DNA of 64,000 nucleotides from Verticiella sediminum (GCF_007558815.1 NZ_VLTJ01000026.1:1-64000), one strand, 5' to 3'. Shown: positions 31,036 to 46,830, counted from the first letter of the stretch. A program made the numbers and translations. Notes: a model not told the origin generated them from the letters alone.

Positions 31036-32007
31036 ATGTCATTGCCCAGATGCAGCAAGGCCGCCTTGGCGGCCATGCTGTGCCTTGCGTCATACACCGC
31101 CGCCGCGAGTCCGTTCCCGTCCCGCCCCATCACCATGATCGTCCCGTATGCGGCGGGCGGCTTCGCCAGCACGCTCGCGCACATGCTGAGCGAACGCATG
31201 GCCAGGACGCTCGGCCAGCCGGTCATCGTCGACAACCGTCCCGGCGCCAATGGCAACATTGCCGCGCGCCTGGTGGCCAAGGCCGCGCCCGACGGCTACA
31301 CGGTGCTGCTGGGTACCAGCAGCGTGCTGGCGATCAACCCCCATCTCTACAAGGACGTTGCCTTCCAGCCGCTGAGCGACTTCGCACCTGTCGGCCAACT
31401 CGTCACCACCGCCAACGTCGTCGTCGTCAACCCTGCCGACGGTATCGCCTCTGTCCAGGATTTGGTTGAGCACGCCAAGGCCCAGCGCGATGCCACCTTC
31501 GCCTCCTCGGGTATTGGAAGCTCCATGCATCTGTCGGGAGAGATGTTCAACGTACGCGCGGGCACCCACATGACCCACGTACCCTACAAGGGCAGTGCGC
31601 CGGCCCTGACGGACTTGATGGCTGGGCGGATCACCACGATGTTCAGCGACACGACGGCGCTGCCGCACGTGCAGGCCGGAAAGCTGCGCGCCATTGCCGT
31701 CACCGGAGCGCAGCGCATGGCGGCCATTCCCGATATACCAACCGTCCAGGAAGCGGGCATCGCCGATTTCGTCGTGGAGTCGTGGTACGCGCTCGTGGCG
31801 CCAACCGGCACGCCGCAGGATGCCGTGCTACGCCTGAGCCAGGCAGCGCAGTCTGCTGTCAATGACGACACAGTCAAGCGGCGGCTGGCCGAGATTGCCA
31901 GCCAGCCTGCCGAGGACGGCTCGCCGGCACATCTGGAGACCGTGCTGCGCAAGGAGTTGCAGACGTGGGCTGATGTGGTAGCGCAATCGGGCGCCAAAGC
32001 ACAATGA
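31036..32007 (+). CDS. Bug-family periplasmic solute-binding receptor
   Basis: This 323-residue Bug receptor has a signal peptide (LAAMLCLASYTAAAS) followed by the mature start SPFPSRPITMIVPYAAGG. The region DNRPGANGNIAARLVAKAAPDGYTVLLG is typical of the family. It overlaps the next gene by four bases (ATGA), so receptor and aldolase are coupled. An IclR regulator is divergent. No membrane subunits of the transporter are present. The predicted ligand, if related to the aldolase, is a hydroxylated or keto acid. Confidence 0.93.
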   Translation: MSLPRCSKAALAAMLCLASYTAAASPFPSRPITMIVPYAAGGFASTLAHMLSERMARTLGQPVIVDNRPGANGNIAARLVAKAAPDGYTVLLGTSSVLAINPHLYKDVAFQPLSDFAPVGQLVTTANVVVVNPADGIASVQDLVEHAKAQRDATFASSGIGSSMHLSGEMFNVRAGTHMTHVPYKGSAPALTDLMAGRITTMFSDTTALPHVQAGKLRAIAVTGAQRMAAIPDIPTVQEAGIADFVVESWYALVAPTGTPQDAVLRLSQAAQSAVNDDTVKRRLAEIASQPAEDGSPAHLETVLRKELQTWADVVAQSGAKAQ

Positions 32008-32837
32008 TGAGGATCTCCACCATGGTCAAACCACGAACCAACACTGTACGGGCCGGTCTGGCTGAGGGCCGCCTCCTGGCCGGCCCCGTCATGCAGGTCG
32101 CCTCGCCCGAACTGATCGAGATGGCCGGCGCCGCCGGCTTCGACTTTGTATGGATCGACTGCGAGCATGGCGCATTCCACTTGGAAACCGCCGTGCACAT
32201 GCTGCGCGCGGCCGATGCAGTCGGGCTGACCGCGTTGGTGCGGGTGCCAGACCAGACCCCGAGCCTGATCATGCGAGTACTGGACGCCGGTGCACAAGGC
32301 GTGGTCGTACCCAACGTCTCGGACGGGGCCCAAGCCCAGGCCGTCGTCGATGCCGCCCGCTATCGCCAGGACGGGGGCAGCGGCCGTCGAGGTGCCTGCC
32401 CAGGGACACGCGCCTCGTGGCACCAAACCGAGGACTGGCCAGCCTTCTCGCGCCAGGCCAATGCCGACGTGCTGGTGTGGGTCCTGATAGAGAGTCCCGC
32501 CGCGGTGCGCAACATCGACGAGATCTTGCAGGTGCCTCACTTGGACGGCGTCGCACTGGGCCCGTTCGACCTGGCCCATGACATGGGCTTTCCCGGCGAG
32601 GTCGACCATCCCGAGGTCCAGGCGAGTCTGGACGAGGTGGTCAACCGAGCCCAGGAACGCGGCGTCGAAGTCATCGCCTCGTTGTTCTCCCCGGACCCTC
32701 AGGGCATGGCACGCGAACGGGCTCGATGGGCGGCGCGCGGCATTCGCCTCTTCAGCATCGGCAGCGACCGGCGCCTGATCGTGCGAGCCATGCGCGAGCG
32801 TCGCGCGGCCATTGGCACCGACCCGGAGGGCACCTAA
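32004..32837 (+). CDS. HpcH/HpaI-family aldolase
   Basis: The 277-residue protein matches the HpcH/HpaI TIM-barrel aldolases that cleave 4-hydroxy-2-oxo acids to pyruvate and an aldehyde. It shows DFVWIDCEHGAFHLE near residue 50, the metal-binding VLIESPAAVRNIDEI and GPFDLAHDMG segments, and a poorly conserved loop (GGSGRRGACPGTRASW). An in-frame ATG at 32022 (MVKPR) is a possible shorter start. It is translationally coupled to the Bug receptor. Its stop codon lies inside a 17-bp inverted repeat. Confidence 0.9.
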   Translation: MMRISTMVKPRTNTVRAGLAEGRLLAGPVMQVASPELIEMAGAAGFDFVWIDCEHGAFHLETAVHMLRAADAVGLTALVRVPDQTPSLIMRVLDAGAQGVVVPNVSDGAQAQAVVDAARYRQDGGSGRRGACPGTRASWHQTEDWPAFSRQANADVLVWVLIESPAAVRNIDEILQVPHLDGVALGPFDLAHDMGFPGEVDHPEVQASLDEVVNRAQERGVEVIASLFSPDPQGMARERARWAARGIRLFSIGSDRRLIVRAMRERRAAIGTDPEGT

Positions 32838-32874
32838 GCGGAGGGCGGCCTCGCGCACCGCTTAGGTGCCCTCC
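32825..32874. terminator. Perfect 17-bp inverted repeat at the aldolase/uvrA junction
   Basis: GGAGGGCACCTAAGCGG (32825-32841) and CCGCTTAGGTGCCCTCC (32858-32874) form a perfect 17-bp stem with a 16-base loop. The aldolase stop TAA lies in the left arm. It sits between convergent genes and could terminate both transcripts, although no U-tract follows on either strand. Confidence 0.6.
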
Positions 32875-32913
32875 GCGGATGCTCGACGCCGCAAAGGCAA
32901 CCCCCACGGTCCG

Positions 32914-38814
<5,901 letters not shown>

Positions 38815-38999
38815 GGAGGCGGAGGGAGATCTCGATGAAGGCCGGCAGTGGCGGCGCCACGGCGCGCGCGCAGGGTGCAAGCGCCCCTTCGCAAGCGGCG
38901 CGCCAGGCTCGATCCGCATGCTACACCCGATTCGGGATGCTGTGTTTTTTTACAGTCCTTTCCGCACCCGCCTGCGGCCCTGCTGCGCGCCAGGAGCCG

Positions 39000-39854
39000 T
39001 CAGCGAAACACCACCGTGCGGTGCCCGTTGAGCATCACCCGATGCTCGACGTGGCTGCGCACGGCGCGCGCCAGCACCTGCGATTCGATGTCGCTGCCCA
39101 CTTGCGTGAGGTCGGCCGCGGTCATGGTGTGGTCCACCCGTTCGATGCCCTGCTCGATGATCGGGCCTTCGTCCAGGTCGGGCGTGACATAGTGCGCCGT
39201 CGCGCCGATCAGCTTCACGCCGCGTTCGTGCGCCTGGTAGTACGGGCGCGCACCCTTGAAGCTCGGCAGGAAGCTGTGATGGATGTTGATGGCGCGGCCG
39301 GCCAGCGCACGGCACATCTCGGGCGAGAGGATCTGCATGTAGCGGGCGAGCACCACGAGTTCGACGTCCAGCTCGTCGACCATGCGCAGCACCTGCGCCT
39401 CCTGTTCGGCCTTGGTGGCGGGCGTGACGGGCAGATGGTGGAACGGCACGTCGTAGGAACCCGCCAGCGTGGCGTAGTCGGGATGGTTCGACACCACGGC
39501 CGCGATCTCCACCGGCAACTGCCCGCTGCGCGCGCGGAACAGCAGGTCGTTCAGGCAGTGCCCCTGGCGGCTCACCATGATCAGCAGGCGCGCCTTCTGG
39601 CTGGCGTCGTAGATCTTCCACTCCATGGCGAAGGTGCCGGCAAGCTCGTCGAAGCGCTGGCCCAGCGCGGGCCGGCCCGTGCCTTCGGGCGCCGAGAAAT
39701 GCACGCGCAAAAAGAAGCGCCCGCTGCCGCTGTCGCCGAACTGCTGCGCATCCAGGATATTGCAACCCAGCTCGAACAGGACGCCGGACACACGATGCAC
39801 GATGCCGGTGGTGTCGGGGCAGGACAGGGTAAGGATGAAATCTTGACTGGACAT
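39000..39854 (-). CDS. purU: Formyltetrahydrofolate deformylase PurU
   Basis: PurU hydrolyses 10-formyl-tetrahydrofolate to formate and tetrahydrofolate, balancing one-carbon pools. The 284-residue protein has an N-terminal ACT domain (about 5-85, CPDTTGIVHRVSGVLFELG) and a C-terminal formyltransferase fold with the catalytic residues in NIHHSFLPSFKG, ATAHYVTPDLDEGPII. The order and length are normal. It is separated from uvrA by 185 bp with no evident gene. Confidence 0.95.
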   Translation of the reverse strand: MSSQDFILTLSCPDTTGIVHRVSGVLFELGCNILDAQQFGDSGSGRFFLRVHFSAPEGTGRPALGQRFDELAGTFAMEWKIYDASQKARLLIMVSRQGHCLNDLLFRARSGQLPVEIAAVVSNHPDYATLAGSYDVPFHHLPVTPATKAEQEAQVLRMVDELDVELVVLARYMQILSPEMCRALAGRAINIHHSFLPSFKGARPYYQAHERGVKLIGATAHYVTPDLDEGPIIEQGIERVDHTMTAADLTQVGSDIESQVLARAVRSHVEHRVMLNGHRTVVFR

Positions 39855-39955
39855 GGTGGAGGCGGCGGCCGGCGGCGGCGAACCGGATGAGAACGATCGA
39901 ATGATGGGAAGTGGGGCCGGGACGGAAGCGGGCAACCCGGCCCCCGGCATGGCGC

Positions 39956-41164
39956 TCAGAGATGCGACTTCAAGGGGATGGCGGGATCGACCAGTTGTTC
40001 GCGAGGCACCTGGACGCCCTGCTCGAGCAGTTTACGCGCGGCGATGTGATCGATCGGCGCGTTGATCGACTCCACGCAGACGAGCTGCCCGCCGACGAAA
40101 TGCAGGACCGAGAAACTGCCGGGCTTGGCCCCGGGACGCAGCGCGCGCTCGGCGTCCGGCGGCGCGAGGCCCGCGATCTGCAGGCGCAGCGCCCCCTGAT
40201 CGGACCAGAACCACGGCAGCGCGCCGTACGGCGCGGGCTTGCCGAGCAGGACGCCGGCCAGGGTACGCGCCTGGTCATTGGCGTTCTGGACCGACTCCAG
40301 GCGCAGCGACTTGCCCGAGCGCGCATACGGGAACGACGTGCAGTCGCCGATGGCGTAGATGGCCTGGTCGGCGGTGCGCATGTGCGCGTCGACCACCACG
40401 CCGTTGTCGCAGGCCAGGCCGGCAGCCTCGGCCAGCGAGGTCTCCGGCACGGCGCCGATGCCGGCGACCAGCAGGTCGACCGGGTAGCGCTCGCCGTCGA
40501 CCATCAGGGCCGCCACGCGGCGCTCGTCATGTTCGACGTGCTCGACCTTGGCGCCCAGACGCACCTGCACCCCGGCTTCGCTCAGGGTGGCCGCGACATG
40601 CTCGGACGCCTCGGGCGACACCGACCGCGCCATCAGGCGCGGCGCCGCCTCGAACACCGTGACGGGCTTGCCCAGGTGGCCGGCCGTGGCCGCGATCTCC
40701 AGCCCGATGAAGCCGCCGCCCAGCACCGTCACCGTCGACGCGGTCCCCAGCGCCGAACGCAACCGCAAGGCATCGTCCGTGTTGCGCAGATACACCAGGT
40801 TCTCCAGCGACTCGGGCAGGCCCGGCAGGCGGCGCGCGCGCGTGCCGGTGGCAAGCACCAGAACGTCGTAATCGAGCGTGCGGCCGGAGGCGAGCACGAC
40901 GCAGCGGCCGGCGCGATCGATGGAGCGCACGGCGTCGCCCAGCACGAGCTCGATGCCCGCGTCGCGGTAGGCGGCCTCGGCGCGCAGCAGTTGCGGTTCC
41001 GCGGCGGGGTCCTTGATGAAGGTCTTGGACAGCGGCGGCCGGTGATACGGCAGGTGCGGCTCGTCGGACACCAGGGTGACCTTGCCGGTGTAGCCGCCCT
41101 CGGTGAGGCTGGCGCAAAGCTGAGCGGCGGCATGGCCGCCGCCGACGATAACCACCTTCTGCAT
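39956..41164 (-). CDS. Ferredoxin-reductase-type FAD/NAD flavoprotein
   Basis: The 402-residue protein is a pyridine-nucleotide disulfide oxidoreductase fold reductase: FAD-binding [12 protein letters not shown] at the N terminus, [13 protein letters not shown], the NAD-binding [12 protein letters not shown] (about residue 148) and the FAD-contacting [10 protein letters not shown]. Together these resemble rhodocoxin and putidaredoxin reductases that supply electrons to a ferredoxin and P450 or dioxygenase. No such partner is in the window, so it may serve one encoded elsewhere. Confidence 0.9.
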   Translation of the reverse strand: MQKVVIVGGGHAAAQLCASLTEGGYTGKVTLVSDEPHLPYHRPPLSKTFIKDPAAEPQLLRAEAAYRDAGIELVLGDAVRSIDRAGRCVVLASGRTLDYDVLVLATGTRARRLPGLPESLENLVYLRNTDDALRLRSALGTASTVTVLGGGFIGLEIAATAGHLGKPVTVFEAAPRLMARSVSPEASEHVAATLSEAGVQVRLGAKVEHVEHDERRVAALMVDGERYPVDLLVAGIGAVPETSLAEAAGLACDNGVVVDAHMRTADQAIYAIGDCTSFPYARSGKSLRLESVQNANDQARTLAGVLLGKPAPYGALPWFWSDQGALRLQIAGLAPPDAERALRPGAKPGSFSVLHFVGGQLVCVESINAPIDHIAARKLLEQGVQVPREQLVDPAIPLKSHL

Positions 41165-41380
41165 ACTTGCTCCCGGAATTCGGCCGGGCGCCCCGGCCTT
41201 CCGGCGAATCGCCGGGCGAGCGCCCCGTGCCTGGGTGGGCGAGTCGCGCGCGAAGGGCGTCCCGCCAAGAAACGTAACCAGTCAGTATATACCCTGGACG
41301 CCCGGGCTCTCGAATGGCCGGACAGGCCACGCAGCGACGCGGCCTCGGTAAACTGCACGCTCTGCCTGGAGACCACCGCC

Positions 41381-42895
41381 ATGCCGCAACCCCTGTGCAT
41401 CGCCCGCGACGCGGGCGAGGAAATCTGCCTGCTCCCCGGCCTGGCCAATCGGCACGGCTGCATCACCGGCGCCACCGGCACCGGCAAGACCGTCACCCTG
41501 CAGGTGATGGCCGAGCAACTCTCGCGCATCGGCACGCCGGTCTTCGTCGTGGACGTCAAGGGCGACCTCTCCGGCATTTCGCAGGCCGGCGCGCCCAATC
41601 CCAAGCTGCTCGAGCGGCTCCAGCGCCTGCATCTGGACGAGCCCGCCTGGGCCGCCTGCCCGGCCGCGTTCTGGGACGTGCACGGCGCACAGGGCCATCC
41701 GGTGCGCGCCACGGTATCGGACATGGGGCCGCTGCTGCTCGCGCGCATGCTGGGCCTGAACGACACGCAGGCGGGCGTGCTGTCGGTGGCGTTTCGCGTG
41801 GCCGACGACAACGGCTGGCTGCTGCTCGACATGAAGGATCTGCGCGCCATCCTGCAGTACGTGGCCGAGAACGCCTCGGCGCTGCGCACGCAGTACGGCA
41901 ACGTCTCGTCGGCCTCGGTGGGCGCCATCCAGCGCGCCCTGCTGACGCTGGAGGACCAGGGCGGCAAGCAGTTCTTCGGCGAACCCATGCTCGACGTGGA
42001 CGACCTGCTGCAGACGGTGGACGGCCAGGGCGTGGTCAATATCCTGGCCGCGGACAAGCTGATCGCGACGCCGCGGCTGTATGCCACGTTCCTGCTCTGG
42101 CTGCTCGCCGAGCTGTTCGAGCGCCTGCCCGAGGTGGGCGACCCGGCGCAGCCCAAGCTGGTGTTCTTCTTCGACGAGGCGCATCTGCTCTTCAAGGACG
42201 CGCCCCCGGCGCTGCTCGAGAAGGTCGAGCAGGTCGTGCGCCTGATCCGCTCGAAGGGCGTGGGCGTGTACTTCGTCACCCAGAACCCGCTGGACATCCC
42301 CGACACCGTCCTGGGCCAGCTCGGCAACCGTGTCCAGCACGCGCTGCGCGCCTTCACTCCGCGCGACCAGAAGGCCGTGCGCACGGCCGCCCAGACCATG
42401 CGGCCCAACCCGGGGCTGGATCTGGAAGCCGCGATCACGGAACTCGGCGTGGGCGAGGCGCTGGTCTCGCTGCTCGACGACAAGGGGCGTCCGGGCATCA
42501 CGCGCCGCGCCTGGATCGCCGCGCCGGGCAGCCGCATCGGCCCGGCCACGCCCGAGGAGCGCGCGGCCGTGGCGGCGGGCTCGCTGGTCGGCAGCACGTA
42601 TGAACAGACGGTGGACCGTCAATCCGCCTACGAGATGCTGCAGCAGCGCGCCGCGCCGCAGGCCGCGCCCGCCGGCAAGGCAGGCGGGGATGCGCAGGCC
42701 GGCACGCAGGCAACGGGCGGCCAGGGCGGCGGCTGGCTCGGCAGCCTGCAGGATCTGCTTTTCGGCACCACCGGGCCGCGCGGCGGCAAGCGTGACGGGG
42801 TCGTGCAGACCATGGCCAAGAGCACGGCGCGCTCGCTGGGCAACCAGATCGCGCGCGGCATCCTGGGCTCGCTCACGGGCGGCCGCCGACGCTGA
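41381..42895 (+). CDS. HerA-like ATPase (DUF853, YjgR family)
   Basis: The 504-residue protein has Walker A GATGTGKT (about residue 30), Walker [10 protein letters not shown] and the conserved [30 protein letters not shown] segment of DUF853 proteins. This family is related to FtsK/HerA ATPases, but its role in bacteria is not established. The C-terminal 80 residues are Gly/Ala/Gln-rich and low in complexity, ending in a basic GGRRR tail. It is divergent from the flavoprotein. Confidence 0.9.
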   Translation: MPQPLCIARDAGEEICLLPGLANRHGCITGATGTGKTVTLQVMAEQLSRIGTPVFVVDVKGDLSGISQAGAPNPKLLERLQRLHLDEPAWAACPAAFWDVHGAQGHPVRATVSDMGPLLLARMLGLNDTQAGVLSVAFRVADDNGWLLLDMKDLRAILQYVAENASALRTQYGNVSSASVGAIQRALLTLEDQGGKQFFGEPMLDVDDLLQTVDGQGVVNILAADKLIATPRLYATFLLWLLAELFERLPEVGDPAQPKLVFFFDEAHLLFKDAPPALLEKVEQVVRLIRSKGVGVYFVTQNPLDIPDTVLGQLGNRVQHALRAFTPRDQKAVRTAAQTMRPNPGLDLEAAITELGVGEALVSLLDDKGRPGITRRAWIAAPGSRIGPATPEERAAVAAGSLVGSTYEQTVDRQSAYEMLQQRAAPQAAPAGKAGGDAQAGTQATGGQGGGWLGSLQDLLFGTTGPRGGKRDGVVQTMAKSTARSLGNQIARGILGSLTGGRRR

Positions 42896-43139
42896 CCGCC
42901 GCGTCCCTGCACGGTAAGACGCCGGCAACATTGCCCGATGAAAATCGGCGGCGGCAGCGCTTTTTCTGAAGCGCCGAAAATGGCCTGGGCCCTGGGGCTA
43001 GCCATGTGCCCCGGCCGCCGACGCCTGGCCTTCACCGGCAGGCTTCGGTACCATACCAGGGCCACACAGCAGAACCACACAGCGAGAGCGCCGCCAGAGC
43101 GCCAGGAGGAGCTACCCGATCCCATCCCGCCGCTCATCG

Positions 43140-44471
43140 ATGAGACTGCCGTCCACACCCCGCTCCGGCCTCGCTGCCCCGACCGCCCTCGCGGCGCTGC
43201 TGGCCGTCGGCCCGCCCGCGCTGGCCGAGCAGTTCCGGCTGGGCGTGGACTACTCGATCGAGGGCACGCTGCGCGAGGGCTCGGCTTGGGAGCAGGTGCG
43301 GTCGGGCAATCTTCAGGGCCGCCTGGGCACGCGCCTCGCCACACCCTGGGGCGAAGTGGTCCAGTCCGGCGTCACGCGATACGACTCGCTGGCCGCCATA
43401 CGCGAGGTCTGGCGCGACCAGGCCTATTGGCAATACACCGATCCCGCTACCCAACTGCACTATCGCGCCGGCGATTTCCGCGCCGGCACCAGCCTGGGCT
43501 GGGTTCGCTCCTACGACATGACCGGCATTCAGGTACGCCGCTCCAGCCGCAAGGCCTTCGACACGGTCGAGGCGCTGACGCCGGACCCCGCGCTGCTGCG
43601 CAACGTCGACCCCGGCACGTTCAGCGCGAACGCCATGCCCGCCCTGCCGCCCATGGACGGCTCGGATCTGCTGGGCCGCGGCGCCACCGAGTACGGCGCA
43701 CAGGCGGGCTATCTGCGGCTGGACCCGGGTTCCCCCAACGCGCGGTACGCCCCGGTGCCCATGGCTTCCGCGGGCCTGCGCTACGGACTCGCTCCCGCGC
43801 TGACGGCAGAGAGCTACAGCGAGGCCGCGGGGAATCTTCTGCGCCAGGGCGCCGGCCTGGTCGGCCGAATGGGCGGCATGGGCTACCTGGGGGTGGGCGC
43901 ATCCTACAGCCGTGACCTTCTGGACGGCGGTGCCCAGTTCATGGCGACCTACCGCGGCGGCGACGACGACTTCGGCTATTTCGCCGGCACCCAGCTTCGC
44001 TCGGACGGCTTTCAAGACGGGCAGAGCCATGTACGCACATTGCTGTCGGAGCCAGGCACTGACTATTCACGGATCGACACCGTGGGCGTCGCCTGGCAGT
44101 TGTCTCAGCGCCCGAGCCGCTTTCGCTTCAACTACGTGCGGCTCACGCCGAGCGGCGCGCCGGTCTCCCGCCTGGTGAATCTCACCCATGCGACGGAATA
44201 CGACGGGCACTTCGGCTGGTACACCAGCGTCTACCGCGACATTGACGACGGCAAGGACTTCGGCATGTATGTCGGCGTGCAGGTGCCCCTGGGCAAGGTC
44301 ACGCGCAGCCAACCGGGCCCCGCCTTCGACTTTCGCGTGAACGGAGCCCCCGCCAGCCTGCGCAGCAGCGTCGGCTCGGCGACCGTGGGCAGCACAGGCT
44401 CGCTGCGCCTGGACCAAGGCGTGCGCGTGCACACCGGGCTCTACGACAGCTATCTGCGCGAAACGCTGTGA
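43140..44471 (+). CDS. Short orphan usher-like outer membrane protein
   Basis: The 443-residue protein has a signal peptide (ALAALLAVGPPALA) and then beta-barrel-like repeats. The segment TEYGAQAGYLRLDPGSPNARYAPVPMASAGLRYGLAPALTAES followed by GVGASYSRDLLDGGAQFMATYRG resembles the barrel of fimbrial ushers, but the total is about half their usual 800 residues, and no plug or C-terminal chaperone-binding domain is evident. No chaperone or pilin gene is adjacent. A strong AGGAGG site at 43104-43109 is 9 bases before an in-frame ATC at 43119 but 30 before the ATG at 43140, so the true start is uncertain. Confidence 0.6.
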   Translation: MRLPSTPRSGLAAPTALAALLAVGPPALAEQFRLGVDYSIEGTLREGSAWEQVRSGNLQGRLGTRLATPWGEVVQSGVTRYDSLAAIREVWRDQAYWQYTDPATQLHYRAGDFRAGTSLGWVRSYDMTGIQVRRSSRKAFDTVEALTPDPALLRNVDPGTFSANAMPALPPMDGSDLLGRGATEYGAQAGYLRLDPGSPNARYAPVPMASAGLRYGLAPALTAESYSEAAGNLLRQGAGLVGRMGGMGYLGVGASYSRDLLDGGAQFMATYRGGDDDFGYFAGTQLRSDGFQDGQSHVRTLLSEPGTDYSRIDTVGVAWQLSQRPSRFRFNYVRLTPSGAPVSRLVNLTHATEYDGHFGWYTSVYRDIDDGKDFGMYVGVQVPLGKVTRSQPGPAFDFRVNGAPASLRSSVGSATVGSTGSLRLDQGVRVHTGLYDSYLRETL

Positions 44472-44504
44472 CGAACCGGGCCGGCAAAGAGCGGGCCTGG
44501 ACAT

Positions 44505-44523
44505 GAAATAATGATTCTCACCA
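44505..44523. promoter_or_regulatory. Fur box upstream of the AraC regulator
   Basis: The stretch GAAATAATGATTCTCACCA contains, on the minus strand, TGAGAATCATTATTT, which agrees with the Fur core TGATAATNATTATCA at 12 of 15 positions. It ends 27 bp before the regulator start. Iron repression of the gene is therefore likely. Confidence 0.75.
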
Positions 44524-44550
44524 TCTACCAGACCAGGAGCTGCGAATCCC

Positions 44551-45405
44551 ATGGTCCGGGTGAAACCGACCGCGCCCCTCGGCTGGCACGAAGCCGGCCT
44601 CTGCGGGCTACTGACGCTGAGCGGCGGGGAAATCCGTGCGCCGATGCCCAGCCGCGCACACGAGGACAACGACGCCGGCTTGAAGGTGGTGTACGTGCTG
44701 GGCGGGCGGCTCAGCTATGCGCTGCCCGGTGGCAGCCCTCGCGAGGTGCGTGGCCCGGCCTGGCATTGCAGCTACAGTCGCGAGCCCTTCGGGCTCGCCC
44801 ATGAGTTCGCCGTCGGCGGCGCGATCCGCTACGTCGCCGTGCGCGTGGCCGGGCGCCGGCTGCACGAGCTTGCGCCCGTGTCCGCCGAACGCCTGTGCCG
44901 GCGTGCACCCGCGGCACCGCTGCTGGTCGACAGCCGCGCGGGCGCGCTGGCCATCACGCTGGCGAGGCAGGTGCTGGCCTGTCCGCAGGAAGGCCCGCTG
45001 CGCACCCTGTACCTTGCCGGCAAGGCAATCGAACTGGTCACGCTGGCCCTCGACGCCCTGGGCACGGCCGCCGACGGCGCAGATCATCTCTCGCCCGCTG
45101 AACAGCGGCGCCTGTGCGAGGCCCGCGAGATTCTCGACCAGCAACTGGACGATCCGCCCACCCTGCACGAACTGGCTGGCGCCCTGGGCATGAACGCGAC
45201 CCGGCTGTCGCAAGGCTTCCAGCGCCTGTTCGGACGCAGCGTGTATGCGCACGTGCGCGAGGCCAGGCTGCAACTCGCCTACGAGATGCTGCGCGAAGGC
45301 CGCATGCGCGTCGGTGACGCGGCGCACCGCTGCGGCTACACCGATTCCTACTTCACCAAGGTCTTCAAGCAGCGGTTCGGCGTGCTGCCCAGCGACCTGC
45401 GCTGA
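44551..45405 (+). CDS. AraC-family regulator of the siderophore (PchR/AlcR) type
   Basis: The 284-residue protein has an N-terminal ligand-binding region (about 1-170) and a C-terminal AraC DNA-binding domain (about 190-284: TLHELAGALGMNATRLSQGFQRLFG and VGDAAHRCGYTDSYFTKVFKQRFG). The domain layout and the Fur box are those of PchR-type activators that sense a siderophore and switch on its receptor. No TonB receptor or siderophore genes lie next to it, so its targets are elsewhere. The ATG follows AGGAGC. Confidence 0.85.
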   Translation: MVRVKPTAPLGWHEAGLCGLLTLSGGEIRAPMPSRAHEDNDAGLKVVYVLGGRLSYALPGGSPREVRGPAWHCSYSREPFGLAHEFAVGGAIRYVAVRVAGRRLHELAPVSAERLCRRAPAAPLLVDSRAGALAITLARQVLACPQEGPLRTLYLAGKAIELVTLALDALGTAADGADHLSPAEQRRLCEAREILDQQLDDPPTLHELAGALGMNATRLSQGFQRLFGRSVYAHVREARLQLAYEMLREGRMRVGDAAHRCGYTDSYFTKVFKQRFGVLPSDLR

Positions 45406-45541
45406 CGAAGCGGTACGGGATCGCCAGCGCCGGATACGCGATCGCTAACGGCCAGGCCGGACTTCGCGCGAGCATTGACGTTCCCGCGAGCCGTCAGCGA
45501 CCAGGAGCTGCGCGCCGCGCACTGACCGGATGGAGACCAGC

Positions 45542-45946
45542 ATGTCGAACATACCCATCAGCACCCCCACCGCGATCGCGAACCACCTGATCGTCCTCGG
45601 ACCTGAACACCAGGCGGCGCTGCAGCCCTTCGCCCGGCGCGCGGCGATCCAAGGCGACTGGATGATCGGCCTCAAGCCCTTCGCCCAGGATGCCGACGTG
45701 CATGCGGACCACTGGGAACGTCACGCTGCCGGCGACGAAATCCTCATGCTGCTCGCCGGCCGCCTGCGCGTGGTGATCGGCGGCCCCGACAGCGACGACC
45801 CCGCCACCCTCGTCCTGGAAGCCGGCCACACCCTGCGCGTTGCGCGCGGCCACTGGCACGGCCTCTCGGTCATCGAGCCCGGCCAGCTCCTTTTCATCAC
45901 GCCCGCCCAGGGTACCGAACACCGCTCCCGAAAAGACGGGCGATGA
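45542..45946 (+). CDS. Small single-domain cupin protein
   Basis: The 134-residue protein is a single cupin barrel (HADHWERHAAGDEILMLLAGRLRVVIGG followed by LEAGHTLRVARGHWHGLSV), with histidines and a glutamate positioned to bind a metal. Proteins of this size can be isomerases, sensors or ligand carriers. It shares its direction with the upstream AraC gene but the intergenic gap is 136 bp. I chose the ATG at 45542 because GGAG lies nine bases before it; the alternative ATG at 45530 overlaps that site. Confidence 0.8.
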   Translation: MSNIPISTPTAIANHLIVLGPEHQAALQPFARRAAIQGDWMIGLKPFAQDADVHADHWERHAAGDEILMLLAGRLRVVIGGPDSDDPATLVLEAGHTLRVARGHWHGLSVIEPGQLLFITPAQGTEHRSRKDGR

Positions 45947-45968
45947 GCGCACCCGCCCGGCCGGCGGC

Positions 45969-46820
45969 TCAGCGCCGGGCCGGGCCGGCCGCCGGCCCGC
46001 CCGACGCATTCAGCCCGACCACGGCCTCGAAACCGCGCAGGGCCTGCGCGAGCCGGGGCCCGATCTCGTCGCGCATGCGCGCCTCGGCGGTAGTGGCGCG
46101 CGGCATGCCGCAATTGACGACCAGCCGCTCGCCGTCGACCGCGCCGGCCAGCGGCACGGCCACCGCCGTCCGCCCGGAAGCCTGGCCGCTCGAATAGCAA
46201 TAGCCCTGCGTACGCAGCGCGTCGGCGTCCGCGCCCGCCTGCTGATCCAGCCGGCGCGCCGCGGCGGGACTGCCCGCCAGGCGCGCCAGCAGGGGTGCGC
46301 GCTCCTCCGGCCGCGCCACCGCCAGCCAGGCGCGCCCCATCGCCGTCGAAGCAATCGGAATCAGCGAACCCATCTCCGCCACCGCGTTCGCACTGCCCGG
46401 CGCATTGAAGCTCTCGAGATAGATCATGCTGTCGCGATGCCGCGTGCCGAGCGACACAGAGCCGCCGAACTCGCGTGCCAGCTCGGCCAGCAGCGGCCGC
46501 AGCGACTGGCGCACGATCAGCCCGCCCAGCATCGGATACGCGATGGCCAGCACGCCGTTGGCGAGCCGGTATTTGGCGTACCGGCTGCTGTAGGCCAGGT
46601 AGCCCAGCGCGACCAGGGTGTAGGTGAGGCGCGACACCGTCTGCGGCGGCAGGCCGACGCGGCGGGCGATCTCGCCATTGCCCAGGTAGCGGTCCCGGGG
46701 CGTGAAGCAGCGCAGCACCTCCAGACCCTTGGCCAGCGTGCGCGCAAAACCCGGCGCGGCGGGCGCCGCCGCGTCCTCCAGGCTGACGGACACGATAGTG
46801 CCCGCACGCTTGCGCACCAT
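45969..46820 (-). CDS. IclR-family regulator of the CoA-transferase operon
   Basis: The 283-residue protein has a winged helix-turn-helix (about 28-85: FARTLAKGLEVLRCFTP and NGEIARRVGLPPQTVSRLTYTLV) and an effector domain (about 100-265). It is the last gene of a minus-strand operon that begins with the CoA transferase at 50313. A candidate operator (ATTTCC-N8-GGAAAT) is at 50392-50411 before the first gene, so autoregulation within the operon is plausible. Its effector is unknown. Confidence 0.87.
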   Translation of the reverse strand: MVRKRAGTIVSVSLEDAAAPAAPGFARTLAKGLEVLRCFTPRDRYLGNGEIARRVGLPPQTVSRLTYTLVALGYLAYSSRYAKYRLANGVLAIAYPMLGGLIVRQSLRPLLAELAREFGGSVSLGTRHRDSMIYLESFNAPGSANAVAEMGSLIPIASTAMGRAWLAVARPEERAPLLARLAGSPAAARRLDQQAGADADALRTQGYCYSSGQASGRTAVAVPLAGAVDGERLVVNCGMPRATTAEARMRDEIGPRLAQALRGFEAVVGLNASGGPAAGPARR

Positions 46821-46830
46821 GCTCAGCCTC

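Noticed and set aside
42950-42975. GCGCTT/AAGCGC hairpin after the HerA-like gene as a terminator
   Set aside because: The stem is only six bases and no T-run follows on the plus strand.
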